Below, in pieces: positions 36,145-44,985 of a DNA stretch of 64,000 nucleotides (the first letter of the stretch is position 1; every line of letters starts with the position of its first letter). A program made the position numbers and the translations under genes. A model generated the notes under the pieces. The model was not told the origin of the DNA, searched no databases, and saw nothing but the letters and a program-made list of their open reading frames with translations. This DNA comes from BCD1 sp965230565. Its GTDB lineage: Bacteria; Bacteroidota; Bacteroidia; Chitinophagales; Saprospiraceae. The stretch lies in assembly GCA_965230565.1 (NCBI GenBank), contig CBDDLH010000003.1, forward strand, positions 372,001 to 436,000. The letters are read 5' to 3'.

Positions 36145-36417
36145 CTACTGTTTCAGTTCCAGCTTTTCCAGAGGAGTTTCCTTGATCCATTTGATATCGC
36201 CCTGCTTATCGATCTTATAATTTGCCCACCCCGGGACACCGTCTTTTTCGTAATGCAGCCGGATGTGTTTTTCGTATACTTTACAATTCAGGAAGGTCAG
36301 ATCATTTTCTTCGCAATATTTCCTGGCCGCAACGATATCCTGCCTTCTGGAAAAAACACTGCGAACCCATAAGATCGCTACAACTACAATGATGATATAA
36401 AAAAGCGTATTGAGCAT
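36145..36417 (-). CDS. Small single-pass membrane protein, 90 aa
   Basis: Starts at ATG 36417 (MLNTLFYIIIVVVAILWVRS). One N-terminal transmembrane helix is followed by a 65-residue soluble part with conserved-looking CEENDLTFLNCKVYEKHIRL. It is probably anchored in the inner membrane with the soluble domain in the cytoplasm. I do not recognise the family; it resembles DUF3301-type small proteins in layout, without enough to claim membership. Confidence 0.65.
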   Translation of the reverse strand: MLNTLFYIIIVVVAILWVRSVFSRRQDIVAARKYCEENDLTFLNCKVYEKHIRLHYEKDGVPGWANYKIDKQGDIKWIKETPLEKLELKQ

Positions 36418-36519
36418 GGAAAAGATCAACTAATTGGTCCTTTTCAAATTTACTTTAATTAGAGGTAAAATGCAATTACGGGAGTCAGGTTACCCATATT
36501 TTGTCTCTTCAAGACTCCT

Positions 36520-36595
36520 AAGTCTCACCGGGACGACCTATGGGTAAAGCCCAACCGATAACTACCTCTCAAGTGTTGTAGGCACGTAATATGCT
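36520..36595. repeat. Dispersed intergenic repeat, copy 2
   Basis: Shares GGGACGACCTAT-GGTAA and TCAAGTG-GTAGG with 11098-11175 in the same order and spacing, with several substitutions. Confidence 0.6.
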
Positions 36596-36644
36596 TTAAC
36601 TTATCAAAAGTCATACTCCTGCAAAAAATAAACTTACTCCTCCC

Positions 36645-36840
36645 CTTAGTGGCTTGTCAAGCTTAAATTGACGGTGAACTTCCAGTGCCTTTTTCCTCTA
36701 CTCTTCGTTGAAGAACCGTTTTCCGTAGCTTTGGCTATGCAAAAGAACTACCGACCAGAGGTACGGTACAGGCTTTCGCCTCGATTAGAGAAAAAAATCC
36801 CCACAATTTCAACCGCCATTCAAACGTTGACAAGCCCCTA
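36645..36840. mobile_element. Possible MITE of about 190 bp abutting a stop codon
   Basis: GGCTTGTCAA (36651-36660) and its reverse complement TTGACAAGCC (36827-36836) bound a segment with no gene; the match extends imperfectly outwards on both sides. The right end reaches the TAG stop (36838-36840) of the NTF2-like gene. Confidence 0.4.
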
Positions 36841-37299
36841 GTGCTTATGATAAACCTTGGCCACAATACGCCAGCCACTTTCAAATTTCAATAAGGAAAG
36901 GTAATCCGTGTAGACATGTTTGCCTTTGTGGGAAAGTTCAATTTTCACACTGGCTGCACCTCCGGTTACATCAACAGCTGCAAAATTATGGGTCCATACA
37001 TTCTTGGAAGCATCAAATTTTGGATCGGCTTTTCTTTCAGCAACCCCATCGGCCCAAACCGCTATCGGATACTTGGCAATATCTTCTCCCTTAGCAGAAA
37101 AAATGGCAAAATCCTCGTGAAAACCGGCACGCATGGCATCCGGATTCAGCCCATTAAAGGCACCGTTGACATAGGATTTTTCGATCAGGGCTTTGACGGC
37201 TTTTACATCCTCAGATTCTTCAGAATTAGCATTGGTAAAGGCAAAAATGCCGGCGCTCAGGAAGATAAGCCCGGCCAGCAGGAAATGTTGTAATTTCAT
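36838..37299 (-). CDS. Secreted NTF2-like (lumazine-binding type) protein
   Basis: A 153-residue exported protein with a signal peptide (MKLQHFLLAGLIFLSAGIFA, mature from about residue 24). The rest is a cone-shaped NTF2/SnoaL-type fold: the helix VKAVKALIEKSYVNGAFNG, FHEDFAIF, and the final strands LKFESGWRIVAKVYHKH. The type is the putative lumazine-binding (PF12893-like) group of periplasmic proteins without known enzyme activity. The stop codon lies at the end of a possible MITE, so the natural C-terminus could have been changed slightly. Single-gene unit. Confidence 0.82.
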   Translation of the reverse strand: MKLQHFLLAGLIFLSAGIFAFTNANSEESEDVKAVKALIEKSYVNGAFNGLNPDAMRAGFHEDFAIFSAKGEDIAKYPIAVWADGVAERKADPKFDASKNVWTHNFAAVDVTGGAASVKIELSHKGKHVYTDYLSLLKFESGWRIVAKVYHKH

Positions 37300-37530
37300 A
37301 ATTATTGAAATTGTCGGGTTAAAAAATATCCTTTAAGATAAGGAAAAAGTGAAAAAGTGGAGCCTGGTTTAGCGAAGAGAAATCCCGAACCTACCTGCTC
37401 GGCGTCGCCAGACAGACAGAATTTAATATGGAGTGTACACGAGTGCCGGGGAAGAAGATGTAAAGTTTTCCTCCCCTAAATCAAAGAAATTTTTGGCCAA
37501 ACAAAATAAAGAAAAAGATCTCTTATCATA

Positions 37531-39147
37531 TTATTGCTCTTCAAATAAGAGTTTCACTTTCGGATCCAGAATCACCTCTTTTACCGTTTTATCCGTTTTT
37601 ATCGAGACATTCTCTTTTTTAGCCTTCATTTCAACCCTTTCCAATGCAGTGGAACCATCCTCAAAGGTCAGTCCGATTTCGATAGGAAAATTAAAAGGTT
37701 CCGGTTGTGTTTGGGTTATTTCAATTTCGAGTTTATCCCCTTCCTGCTGCCAGGATTTCTTTAAAACCGGTTGACCGGGACGGAATATCCATTGTTCAAA
37801 AAAGGATTTCAGGTCCTGTCCACTGACCTCCTCCATCACCGCTTGAAAATCGGAAGTCAACGCATTGGACAATTTATATTTTTCATAGTAGGCCTGAATG
37901 CCTTTCCAGAAAATATCCTTACCCAGTTTATGACGCAACATATGCAATACCCATCCGCCTTTTTGGTAGGAATTCGGATTGAGCAATTGGTTATAATCTT
38001 CAATTTTGGGATTAACAACGGGAACATTGTTTCTCCGGGCAAAACTTGTAACCTGGTTCCTTTCATTCTGCATGCGTTCCATCATAATGACTTCACCATG
38101 AGTATCTTCCATGTATAGATTGGTGAGATAAGTCGCAAAACCTTCACTCAGCCAAATATGGTGCCAACTGAGCTCTGAGGCAGAATTGCCAAACCATTGA
38201 TGTACGATCTCATGGGCGATAAGGGCTTCGTGGTCTTTATTTCCGGTAACGGAATTTTCATAATAGAAGATGTTGCCGGCATTTTCCATGCCTCCGTAAC
38301 GTGTCTTTGATTGCACATTGGCGAGCTTCTCATTCGGATACTCCCCTATTTTTTCGGTGTAATAATCCAGCACCTGAACTGCCATTGCATAATCTGTAAA
38401 ACCAGCTTCTTTATTCTGCGGATATACCCAACTGGTAACCGGCGTTCCATGGGAAAATCCGGCCAACTGCACCGCAAAACGCGCCACACCAATGACCATT
38501 ACTTTGGGCGGCATAGGTACTTCTGATTTGAAATGGGTGAATTTGTTTCCACCCTCAAGATTAGTTTCCTCAACCTGACGTCCGGTGGCTACGACCTGAT
38601 AGTGATCTGGTGCGGTAACCAAAAACTCCACAGTAGCTTTATCAGAAGGATGATCAACAACGGGTAACCAGTAATGCGCCCTGTCCGGCCAATTGTCACC
38701 AAAGAACGTACGATCACCGAATTTATTTCTGGAGATGATAAGTCCATCTGAAGGCTCTCCACTATAAGTGATGGTGTAATTCCTTACCGCTCCGGCAACG
38801 ACTTTATCGCCAGGGTGAATTATCAGATTATCTTCCTCATGCACAAAGTGTACAGATTTACCATTTTCCAAAATTTGGGATACCTCCATTCCTACTCCGG
38901 TCGTTTGAGCCGCCGCAAGGTCAAGTGTAAAAAACTCCACCTCTTTAAGGAATTTAACCTCTACTTTGGCTTTTCCTTCAATCACATCCGTTTCATCGGA
39001 AAGCGTTAAATGAAAAGCATAATGCTGTACGTCGATCTGCTCAAACCTGGGCATATGCCTCTGAGCAGTAGCTACATTCACACAAAAAATAAAAACAAAA
39101 ACCCCTCCAAGTATGGAGCGTTTATTGGAAAGCAGTGATTTCATCAT
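37531..39147 (-). CDS. M1-family metallopeptidase
   Basis: A 538-residue exported aminopeptidase-type zinc enzyme with a signal peptide (LLSNKRSILGGVFVFIFCVN, ending VATAQ). The substrate loop reads YGGMENAGNIF (GGMEN instead of GAMEN), the zinc site is HEIVHQWFGN and the distal glutamate lies 18 residues on in WLSEGFATYL. It stops after the catalytic domain plus a short beta part, and lacks the long ERAP-type C-terminal domain, as is usual for short bacterial M1 enzymes (leukotriene-A4-hydrolase-like). There is no T9SS domain, so it is periplasmic. It follows the TonB-C protein by 7 bp, so they form an operon. Confidence 0.93.
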   Translation of the reverse strand: MMKSLLSNKRSILGGVFVFIFCVNVATAQRHMPRFEQIDVQHYAFHLTLSDETDVIEGKAKVEVKFLKEVEFFTLDLAAAQTTGVGMEVSQILENGKSVHFVHEEDNLIIHPGDKVVAGAVRNYTITYSGEPSDGLIISRNKFGDRTFFGDNWPDRAHYWLPVVDHPSDKATVEFLVTAPDHYQVVATGRQVEETNLEGGNKFTHFKSEVPMPPKVMVIGVARFAVQLAGFSHGTPVTSWVYPQNKEAGFTDYAMAVQVLDYYTEKIGEYPNEKLANVQSKTRYGGMENAGNIFYYENSVTGNKDHEALIAHEIVHQWFGNSASELSWHHIWLSEGFATYLTNLYMEDTHGEVIMMERMQNERNQVTSFARRNNVPVVNPKIEDYNQLLNPNSYQKGGWVLHMLRHKLGKDIFWKGIQAYYEKYKLSNALTSDFQAVMEEVSGQDLKSFFEQWIFRPGQPVLKKSWQQEGDKLEIEITQTQPEPFNFPIEIGLTFEDGSTALERVEMKAKKENVSIKTDKTVKEVILDPKVKLLFEEQ

Positions 39148-39154
39148 AATAAAT

Positions 39155-40249
39155 TTATTGACAGATCATTGGAAGTATTGCATCAAACCAATCTACTAAT
39201 GCGATTTGCTTGGCCTTACTGAGGTCAATGCAGGCATCAGAAAAACGGTTAAGCTCCATATAAGCCTGCCCGCGAGCGATAAGCATGGCTCCGTCATTTG
39301 GAAACATTTCCAGTGCTTTATTCATCAGCTTCAGGCCTTGTGCGGAATCTTCACCATCAATCATGAAATTCCCATCATTGATGAGATCTATGGCTTCATT
39401 GTATTGCTCTATAGTTTCCTTACAATGTGCTGCTTCCGGGGTAAACCCAAGGGTCATATCAAATGAAGCGGGAACTTTCCGTCCGTTGTGTTCGGCAAGA
39501 TCCCAGTGCCCGATCGTGGAGGTGGTGGCATTGATCGCTTCATACCAAAACTGGTCTCCAAGGCCGTTATAATCCGTCATTTCCAATACTCTGACATCAC
39601 CGTTGGCCCTGACAAGTACCTGCACATCAATATTACCTATGAGACAACTATCATTCCCGATTTTGGGATATTTCAATTTTTCAGACAAAAAGTTGGCGAG
39701 AGAGTCCCCCCCTCCTATAAATTGAAGCGGTTTATCAAACACCTGCCAGATAGAATCCCCCTGGACGATCTCAAAATCAGGTGGTGCCTGTAATTTAAAC
39801 CTGACGGGTAGCACATATCTAGCACGGACATCCTGCCCCTCATGCTGCCCAGGCACCCATCTCACACCCAGACCGTTCATTGCATTGACAATACGCAACG
39901 CTTCATCTCCACAACCGCCACCGATATCACGCATGACCTCACTGTTGGAAATAGTTCCATCTCTTTCCACCACAAACCTCAGCACTATGGTGCCTTCGAT
40001 ATTCTGTCTGCGTGCCTCAAAGGGGTAATTGATATTTTGATATAAAAAAGCGAGCAATTGTTGCTCGGCACATTTTTGTTTTACCGCTATGGTAGTATCG
40101 AGTCCCTCACAGGCTGGAAAGCGGGGAGCCACCTCAACCACTTCGTAAATCGTTGTATCCACGGTGACCGTATCGGTTGCTGCAACTTCTTCCTGAGCAA
40201 AACCTGCCACACATACCATCATCAAAAATCCTAGTAAAAAAATCCTCAT
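39155..40249 (-). CDS. Periplasmic protein with two TonB C-terminal domains and TPR
   Basis: A 364-residue protein with a cleavable signal peptide (MRIFLLGFLMMVCVAGFAQ). The first TonB-C-like domain spans about residues 60-155 (INYPFEARRQNIEGTIVLRF, VMRDIGGGCGDEALRIV, RYVLPVRF). A second, more degenerate copy covers about 185-275 (LKYPKIGNDSCLIGN, EMTDYNGLGDQFW). Residues 280-350 are TPR-like (KLMNKALEMFPNDGAMLIAR). There is no uncleaved anchor or Pro-rich arm, so it cannot transmit energy from ExbBD as TonB does. It is expected to bind periplasmic partners. It is transcribed just upstream of the M1 peptidase. Confidence 0.82.
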   Translation of the reverse strand: MRIFLLGFLMMVCVAGFAQEEVAATDTVTVDTTIYEVVEVAPRFPACEGLDTTIAVKQKCAEQQLLAFLYQNINYPFEARRQNIEGTIVLRFVVERDGTISNSEVMRDIGGGCGDEALRIVNAMNGLGVRWVPGQHEGQDVRARYVLPVRFKLQAPPDFEIVQGDSIWQVFDKPLQFIGGGDSLANFLSEKLKYPKIGNDSCLIGNIDVQVLVRANGDVRVLEMTDYNGLGDQFWYEAINATTSTIGHWDLAEHNGRKVPASFDMTLGFTPEAAHCKETIEQYNEAIDLINDGNFMIDGEDSAQGLKLMNKALEMFPNDGAMLIARGQAYMELNRFSDACIDLSKAKQIALVDWFDAILPMICQ

Positions 40250-40531
40250 CTGTTAATGTAAATTATAAATGATCAATTTTAACTTCAAATATTTTTAGGT
40301 TTCGCCTTTTGCTTACCCAAGAGCTCGTGTTAAGACAAAACCTTGATTTTTTCTGGTTAAAAGGGTTCAAGGAGTTCAAATAGTATCGGGGGTTCCCTAT
40401 TTTTCACTCTGAAGCCCTCATTGCAATAGCCGCTTATTTTGGAAAGACTTCTTTTATATACAGAGCCCGAATTTCATAATCCATGAGGCTTCTCTGCCAA
40501 CCGGTACTGGTACTTCCCACTGGTACTATCA
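40250..40531. other. Intergenic, no feature seen
   Basis: Gap between the TonB-C protein start and the kelch gene stop. No reading frame, repeat or clear hairpin. Confidence 0.4.
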
Positions 40532-41833
40532 TCACCGTACTACGACAAATTTCCCAACAGCCACAATCCTTCCCTTTTCAACGATCGATAAAACGTATTC
40601 TCCATCGGGCAAGTTACTGATATTAATCTTATTGGCGCCTGCTTTTCTCTCCAAAACGATTTTTCCCGTCAAATCGCTGATTTCAACAGCAAATTCGCCT
40701 TGTTTTTCGATATTGATAAAATCACTGGCAGGGTTTGGACTAATAGAAACAACAGGGAAACTTACAGGTTCAACCGAATTAATTTCGTTGATCGTCACCT
40801 TTAAAGTACGATTGGTGACCGTTTGATTTTCTTTCATCCCACCAGCAATGATATATTGGTCCGGGGCGATTTTCCCAATGCCTCTCAAATCCATGACCGG
40901 GACAAAATATTGAATAAGGGGAGCAAGTATTCCGGTTTCCGGATCATAATAAGTAATCCGTTCATTTGGAGGAACGCCTCCTGAACCATTGTAGGCAATA
41001 CCGTCAAAATTATAAGTCACGTCCGACCCGCCGAACCAAACTGGTTTCCCTTCAAAATCACTCGCGCCCATACGGTAACCGATAGCGCCATTATCAATAC
41101 TGCCTTCCCAGGTAATTTCTGTCGGATTTTCAGGGTTGATATACCCTTTGCGAAAAAAAGTTGATGCGGGGAAATTTCCTACAGACTTGGCTCCGCCTGC
41201 ATAATAAATGGTATCCCCGATAATGGTTCCTGAACCTCCGAATACTTTCCAGTTGGAATTTTCAAAAACCGGAGTACCCTGCAACCAGGTATCCGAAGCA
41301 GGATTATAGATCTGTACATCGGAAACATTGGTGGTATTACTCCAGCCAGTGATCACATAGATCAGGCTGTCTCTCCAAACGGCCTGTACCTGGTCATCTA
41401 TCGGAGTAGGGACAGGAGTGCCGTCCGGCAGATAGGTATTTGTTTCCGGATCATAAATATGGACTTTATCCGAAGAAATTTCCGAATAGTTACTTGCCAC
41501 GTGGTAGCCACCAATGATATAGACCTTGTTTTTGACTGTACTCGCCCCGGCTGCTATTTTGCCACCATTGGGGTCGGGTAATGGATCGATAGCTTCCCAC
41601 AAATTATTCTGAACATCAAAACGGTAAGACCGCAAATGGATACCGTCCCAGTCTTTGGTAGTATCTATTCCTGAAAAAGAAAACACAAAGGGATTGCCAT
41701 TAACTGTTGCCTCCGTAACTGCATTATTACTGACCGCTTCAGGCATTGGCGCCAATACTTCCCAAGAGACCTCCTGGGCACAGGAAGAAAAACCAAATAA
41801 GAGCAAAAAAGAACAAAGCGTAAAAAGACGCAT
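40532..41833 (-). CDS. Kelch-repeat protein with T9SS sorting domain
   Basis: A 433-residue exported protein. Kelch-type blades are visible as repeated motifs with KVYIIGGYH, IYDPETNTYL, IYNPASDTWL and YYAGGAKSVG, predicting a beta-propeller over residues 25-350. The last ~75 residues (from VVSISPNPASDFINI) are a T9SS sorting domain ending VGKFVVVR. The signal peptide ends in LFGFSSCAQ, where the cysteine could be a lipid attachment site, although the -3 position is not ideal. Surface anchoring through T9SS is the main prediction; function unknown. Confidence 0.85.
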   Translation of the reverse strand: MRLFTLCSFLLLFGFSSCAQEVSWEVLAPMPEAVSNNAVTEATVNGNPFVFSFSGIDTTKDWDGIHLRSYRFDVQNNLWEAIDPLPDPNGGKIAAGASTVKNKVYIIGGYHVASNYSEISSDKVHIYDPETNTYLPDGTPVPTPIDDQVQAVWRDSLIYVITGWSNTTNVSDVQIYNPASDTWLQGTPVFENSNWKVFGGSGTIIGDTIYYAGGAKSVGNFPASTFFRKGYINPENPTEITWEGSIDNGAIGYRMGASDFEGKPVWFGGSDVTYNFDGIAYNGSGGVPPNERITYYDPETGILAPLIQYFVPVMDLRGIGKIAPDQYIIAGGMKENQTVTNRTLKVTINEINSVEPVSFPVVSISPNPASDFINIEKQGEFAVEISDLTGKIVLERKAGANKINISNLPDGEYVLSIVEKGRIVAVGKFVVVR

Positions 41834-41864
41834 ATGACAAAAGTTAATAACCGGTGTTCAAAAA

Positions 41865-43028
41865 TCAGTTGTTCGGAAAAGCTCCGCCATCTCTGGCCAG
41901 TTTTCTCAGTATCGGACTGCAACGATAGCGGTCCTCAAGGTATTCATGATAAAGGGCATCCATTCGTTGCACGCAGGTTTGGATGCCGATTTCATTTGCC
42001 CACCGGAGTAATCCTTTCGGATAATTTACCCCTTTTGTCATGGCCAGATCGATATCTTCACCGGTAGCAATATGAAGGTAAAGGGCATCGGCTGCCTCAT
42101 TGATCAACATAACCACGATCCTGTCTGCAATCGCTTGTCCCAGAGCCTTATCTTCAACAGGTTGCTGCCTTGCCGCTCCCTCAGTATAATCGTAGAAGCC
42201 TTTTCCCGATTTGCGACCGAGGTAACCGGCATCAACGAGACTCTTTTGGGCAAAAGAAGGCTTGTAACGCGGGTCGTAATAAAAAGCTTTAAAGACGGAT
42301 TCTGTCACTTTGTAATTGACATCATGCCCTATATAATCCATTAGGGTAAACGGCCCCATGCGGAAGCCGGCAATGGTGGTCATAGCCCAGTCGATGGTTG
42401 CCTCATCGGCAATACCTTCTTCTAAAATTCTCAGTGCTTCCCCGTAAAAAGGACGGGCGATGCGGTTGACGATAAACCCGGGAGTATCTTTTGCCGTCAC
42501 GGGTAACTTTCCCCAAGCGGTCATGAGATCCCTGGCTTTTTCAACATACTCCTGGCTGGTTTGTATAGCCGGGACGACCTCTACCAGTTTCATTAAAGGA
42601 GCCGGATTGAAAAAATGTAACCCCAGAACCCTGCCAGGATTTTCACAGGCACTTGCTATAGAGGCCACAGACAAAGAAGAAGTATTGGTCGCCAGGATAC
42701 AATCATCCGACAATATATCTTCCATCTGGTCGAACAAATCCTTTTTTACACCCAAATCCTCAATAATTGCTTCTATGACCAATTGACTGTTTTTAATATC
42801 ATAAAGGCTATCCACGAGGTTGATCCGACCTAAAATGGCCTCCTTTTCCGAGTTGTCGATCCTTCCCTTTTCGATCAGCCTGCTGAGGATTTTATCGAGT
42901 TTGTTCCATGCATTTTTAAGCGCATCAGGATTGTTATCATAAAGGTGTACCTGATGACCCGCTGTGGCTGCTACCTGAGCAATACCCATGCCCATGGTAC
43001 CGCTACCGATGACGGCAATTTCAATCAT
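41865..43028 (-). CDS. 3-hydroxyacyl-CoA dehydrogenase
   Basis: NAD-dependent enzyme of 387 residues that oxidises L-3-hydroxyacyl-CoA to 3-oxoacyl-CoA. It has the Rossmann motif IGSGTMGMGIAQVAATAGH, the catalytic histidine in GLHFFNPAP, and conserved ATNTSSLSV and GFIVNRIARP. A second C-terminal 3HCDH domain (IVMLINEAADALYL) makes it longer than HbdA (~285 residues), like the 3-hydroxyadipyl-CoA dehydrogenase PaaH of phenylacetate degradation or bacterial PaaC-type annotations. paaABC lie 12 kb away, which makes PaaH attractive but unproven. It lies 2 bp behind the DUF4197 gene. Confidence 0.92.
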   Translation of the reverse strand: MIEIAVIGSGTMGMGIAQVAATAGHQVHLYDNNPDALKNAWNKLDKILSRLIEKGRIDNSEKEAILGRINLVDSLYDIKNSQLVIEAIIEDLGVKKDLFDQMEDILSDDCILATNTSSLSVASIASACENPGRVLGLHFFNPAPLMKLVEVVPAIQTSQEYVEKARDLMTAWGKLPVTAKDTPGFIVNRIARPFYGEALRILEEGIADEATIDWAMTTIAGFRMGPFTLMDYIGHDVNYKVTESVFKAFYYDPRYKPSFAQKSLVDAGYLGRKSGKGFYDYTEGAARQQPVEDKALGQAIADRIVVMLINEAADALYLHIATGEDIDLAMTKGVNYPKGLLRWANEIGIQTCVQRMDALYHEYLEDRYRCSPILRKLARDGGAFPNN

Positions 43029-43030
43029 TA

Positions 43031-43744
43031 TTACTTATTGTCTTGTTTGGCAAAGACCCGTTTCAATAAATCCGTGGTTCTTGCAGCAAGGTTATTTCGA
43101 ATATTTTTTTCCTCTTTTTCAACCATGCTGAACAAACCTTTCAAAGCCTCCTGAGTGACATAGTCGTCCAGGTCGGAATTTATTTGTTCAACGAAAGGGA
43201 TTTTATTGTAGGCGGTAATCGCATCTGACCAGTACTGCCTTGCATTAAATTTATCGAGAGATTCCACAATCACCGGATTAAACTCCCGGTATAGTTTATT
43301 GGAAGTAGCCCCTTCCAGATAACGCGTTGCAGCATCGTCCTCTCCCATCAAAATATTCATTACATCTTTGAAGGTCATATTTTTGATGGCCTGCACAAAA
43401 ATGGGTTTGGCTTTTTTAGCCGCATCTTCCGCTCCACGGTTGATCTTTTCCAGGATGATTTCTTCCACATTAGTGAAGCCAGGAATATTTTGGAGCTTGT
43501 TAGTTACTTTTCTGGCTTCGGGAGGCAACAGGATTTTATAACTGCTTTTGTAATAACCGTCTGTTTGAGAAAGCGTGGCTGCACCTTTGCTCACGCCGGA
43601 ATTGAGTGCTTCCTTTAATCCGGCAGCAATCTGGCTGTCGGTAAGTTCTGCACTTTCTTCTAAGATGGTACCCAGGGCACTTTGTAATTCTGCACATGCA
43701 TACAACTGGGTAATCAGCAGCAAAGCAAATATCTTTTTGATCAT
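43031..43744 (-). CDS. DUF4197 lipoprotein
   Basis: A 237-residue DUF4197 protein. The N-terminus is a lipoprotein signal (MIKKIFALLLITQLYACAEL, cysteine in LYAC), so it is predicted to be lipid-anchored in the periplasm or outer membrane. The rest is helical, with conserved blocks AAGLKEALNSGVSKGAATLS, KILLPPEARKV and PFVEQINSDLDDYVTQEALK. The family has no known function. Its gene is tightly linked to the 3-hydroxyacyl-CoA dehydrogenase downstream, probably by chance of layout. Confidence 0.9.
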   Translation of the reverse strand: MIKKIFALLLITQLYACAELQSALGTILEESAELTDSQIAAGLKEALNSGVSKGAATLSQTDGYYKSSYKILLPPEARKVTNKLQNIPGFTNVEEIILEKINRGAEDAAKKAKPIFVQAIKNMTFKDVMNILMGEDDAATRYLEGATSNKLYREFNPVIVESLDKFNARQYWSDAITAYNKIPFVEQINSDLDDYVTQEALKGLFSMVEKEEKNIRNNLAARTTDLLKRVFAKQDNK

Positions 43745-43830
43745 GATTTCTGTATTTAAATCAGTTAAAAAATTGGATCACGTTTATTAAAACGTAAGAT
43801 TATGCCCGGGGATAGTTACTGAAAAGTTAA

Positions 43831-44232
43831 TTATCCCGGCAGCAATTCAAGGAGATCGAAAAGTTTGGATACTTCGAACGACCCTGTGCTGATCTCTACA
43901 CTTGCCTTTTCCACTTCTCCTTCAAGCGGAGGATTGATTTTTGTTAATTTGAGGCGTATTCCTTCAATATTTTCGAAATGCTCATTGATCCGATCGACAA
44001 TCCGGATGGCCACTGTTTCCAATAATTTGGCTGGTTCCTTCATTTCCACCTTACACAGATAGAAAAGGGTTTCGTAATTGACAGATTTAAAAAGATCATC
44101 TTCTTCAGCGGCATCGGAGATTTCCGTTTCCACAAAAAGGTCAATTATGAACTCATTCCCAAGGATTGTTTCTTCCTCGTAGAACCCATGACGACCAAAC
44201 ATTTTTATGCCCTCTAATGAAATAATTGCCAT
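43831..44232 (-). CDS. folB: Dihydroneopterin aldolase
   Basis: Folate biosynthesis enzyme of 133 residues that cleaves dihydroneopterin to 6-hydroxymethyl-dihydropterin and glycolaldehyde. Typical features are MAIISLEGIKMFGRHGFYEEE with the catalytic GFYEEE segment, NYETLFYLC, LLETVAIRIVDRI and the lysine-bearing RLKLTKINPP. The last ~15 residues extend a little past most homologues. It is preceded by a lipoprotein gene 14 bp upstream on the same strand. Confidence 0.92.
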   Translation of the reverse strand: MAIISLEGIKMFGRHGFYEEETILGNEFIIDLFVETEISDAAEEDDLFKSVNYETLFYLCKVEMKEPAKLLETVAIRIVDRINEHFENIEGIRLKLTKINPPLEGEVEKASVEISTGSFEVSKLFDLLELLPG

Positions 44233-44246
44233 AAGACATGTTTATT

Positions 44247-44861
44247 TTATTTCTTTTCTATCCAATTTTTTAACCTGACTGGAATATCTGCGTTCCTTTC
44301 GGCAAAAGTTTGTTCCCCGACCGTTTCAAAATTCTTAACTGCCACAAAAAGCAAATCTCTGCCCACATCGACCATTAAGGCGAGTTTAGGGTCATTATCT
44401 GCCGGTCCTTCCTGAGCTGTAGTGAAAATTAATCCACTCTGAATTTCCAGCGGAGTTTCCTGTTTCCAAATTCTTACAGCTTCAGGAAAAGCCTCTTTCC
44501 CCATAAGATCATTCATTCTGGACCTAAGGGCTGTGTTGCCGAGGAAATTGATGGCGCTCGGATAATTGCCCACATATTTTTCAAGATAACTCAATGGAAT
44601 GGTCTGTGGTTGATAATCCTCATTAGATGTTTGAGATTGGTTTTGGGTTTGCTTAGCACTGTTTTCAGTCGCTATTCTCGCTCTCTCCTTATCTCTTTCC
44701 CTGATAGCATTAGCTTCTTCTTGTGTCACCTGGTAGTCAGGACGAGTTCCTTTTTCCTGTTTTTCTTTTTTCACTCCTGTAGAAGAAGCGTTATCGTTAG
44801 CAGGTTGCTCATTACAGGAAGCCAAAAACAAAAAAGAAAGGAATATGAAAACAAAACGCAT
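44247..44861 (-). CDS. Hypothetical lipoprotein
   Basis: A 204-residue lipoprotein from ATG 44861: MRFVFIFLSFLFLASCNEQP, with lipobox LASC. A polar, charged linker (residues 20-85, rich in Asn, Gln, Glu, Lys) leads to a compact C-terminal domain of about 110 residues (PLSYLEKYVGNYPSAINFLG, LEIQSGLIFTTAQEG, LALMVDVGRDLLFVAVKNFE). I do not recognise the domain. It has its own promoter in the divergent region with gcdH and is followed at once by folB. Confidence 0.75.
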   Translation of the reverse strand: MRFVFIFLSFLFLASCNEQPANDNASSTGVKKEKQEKGTRPDYQVTQEEANAIRERDKERARIATENSAKQTQNQSQTSNEDYQPQTIPLSYLEKYVGNYPSAINFLGNTALRSRMNDLMGKEAFPEAVRIWKQETPLEIQSGLIFTTAQEGPADNDPKLALMVDVGRDLLFVAVKNFETVGEQTFAERNADIPVRLKNWIEKK

Positions 44862-44894
44862 GATATAGATTTTGAAATGAAAAATTATTTCGGG

Positions 44895-44951
44895 CAAAGA
44901 TATTAATATTCCGTTAGTCATTTATTCTAATCACCGAATTACGTACCTTTG
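44895..44951. promoter_or_regulatory. Divergent promoters for the lipoprotein and gcdH
   Basis: On the minus strand the -7 element TATCTTTG (complement of 44895-44902) serves the lipoprotein gene. On the plus strand TACCTTTG (44944-44951) serves gcdH, 35 bp before its ATG. Both fit the Bacteroidota TAnnTTTG consensus exactly. Confidence 0.6.
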
Positions 44952-44985
44952 CCCAAAATTACCTAACCATTTCAAAAGTAAAAAA

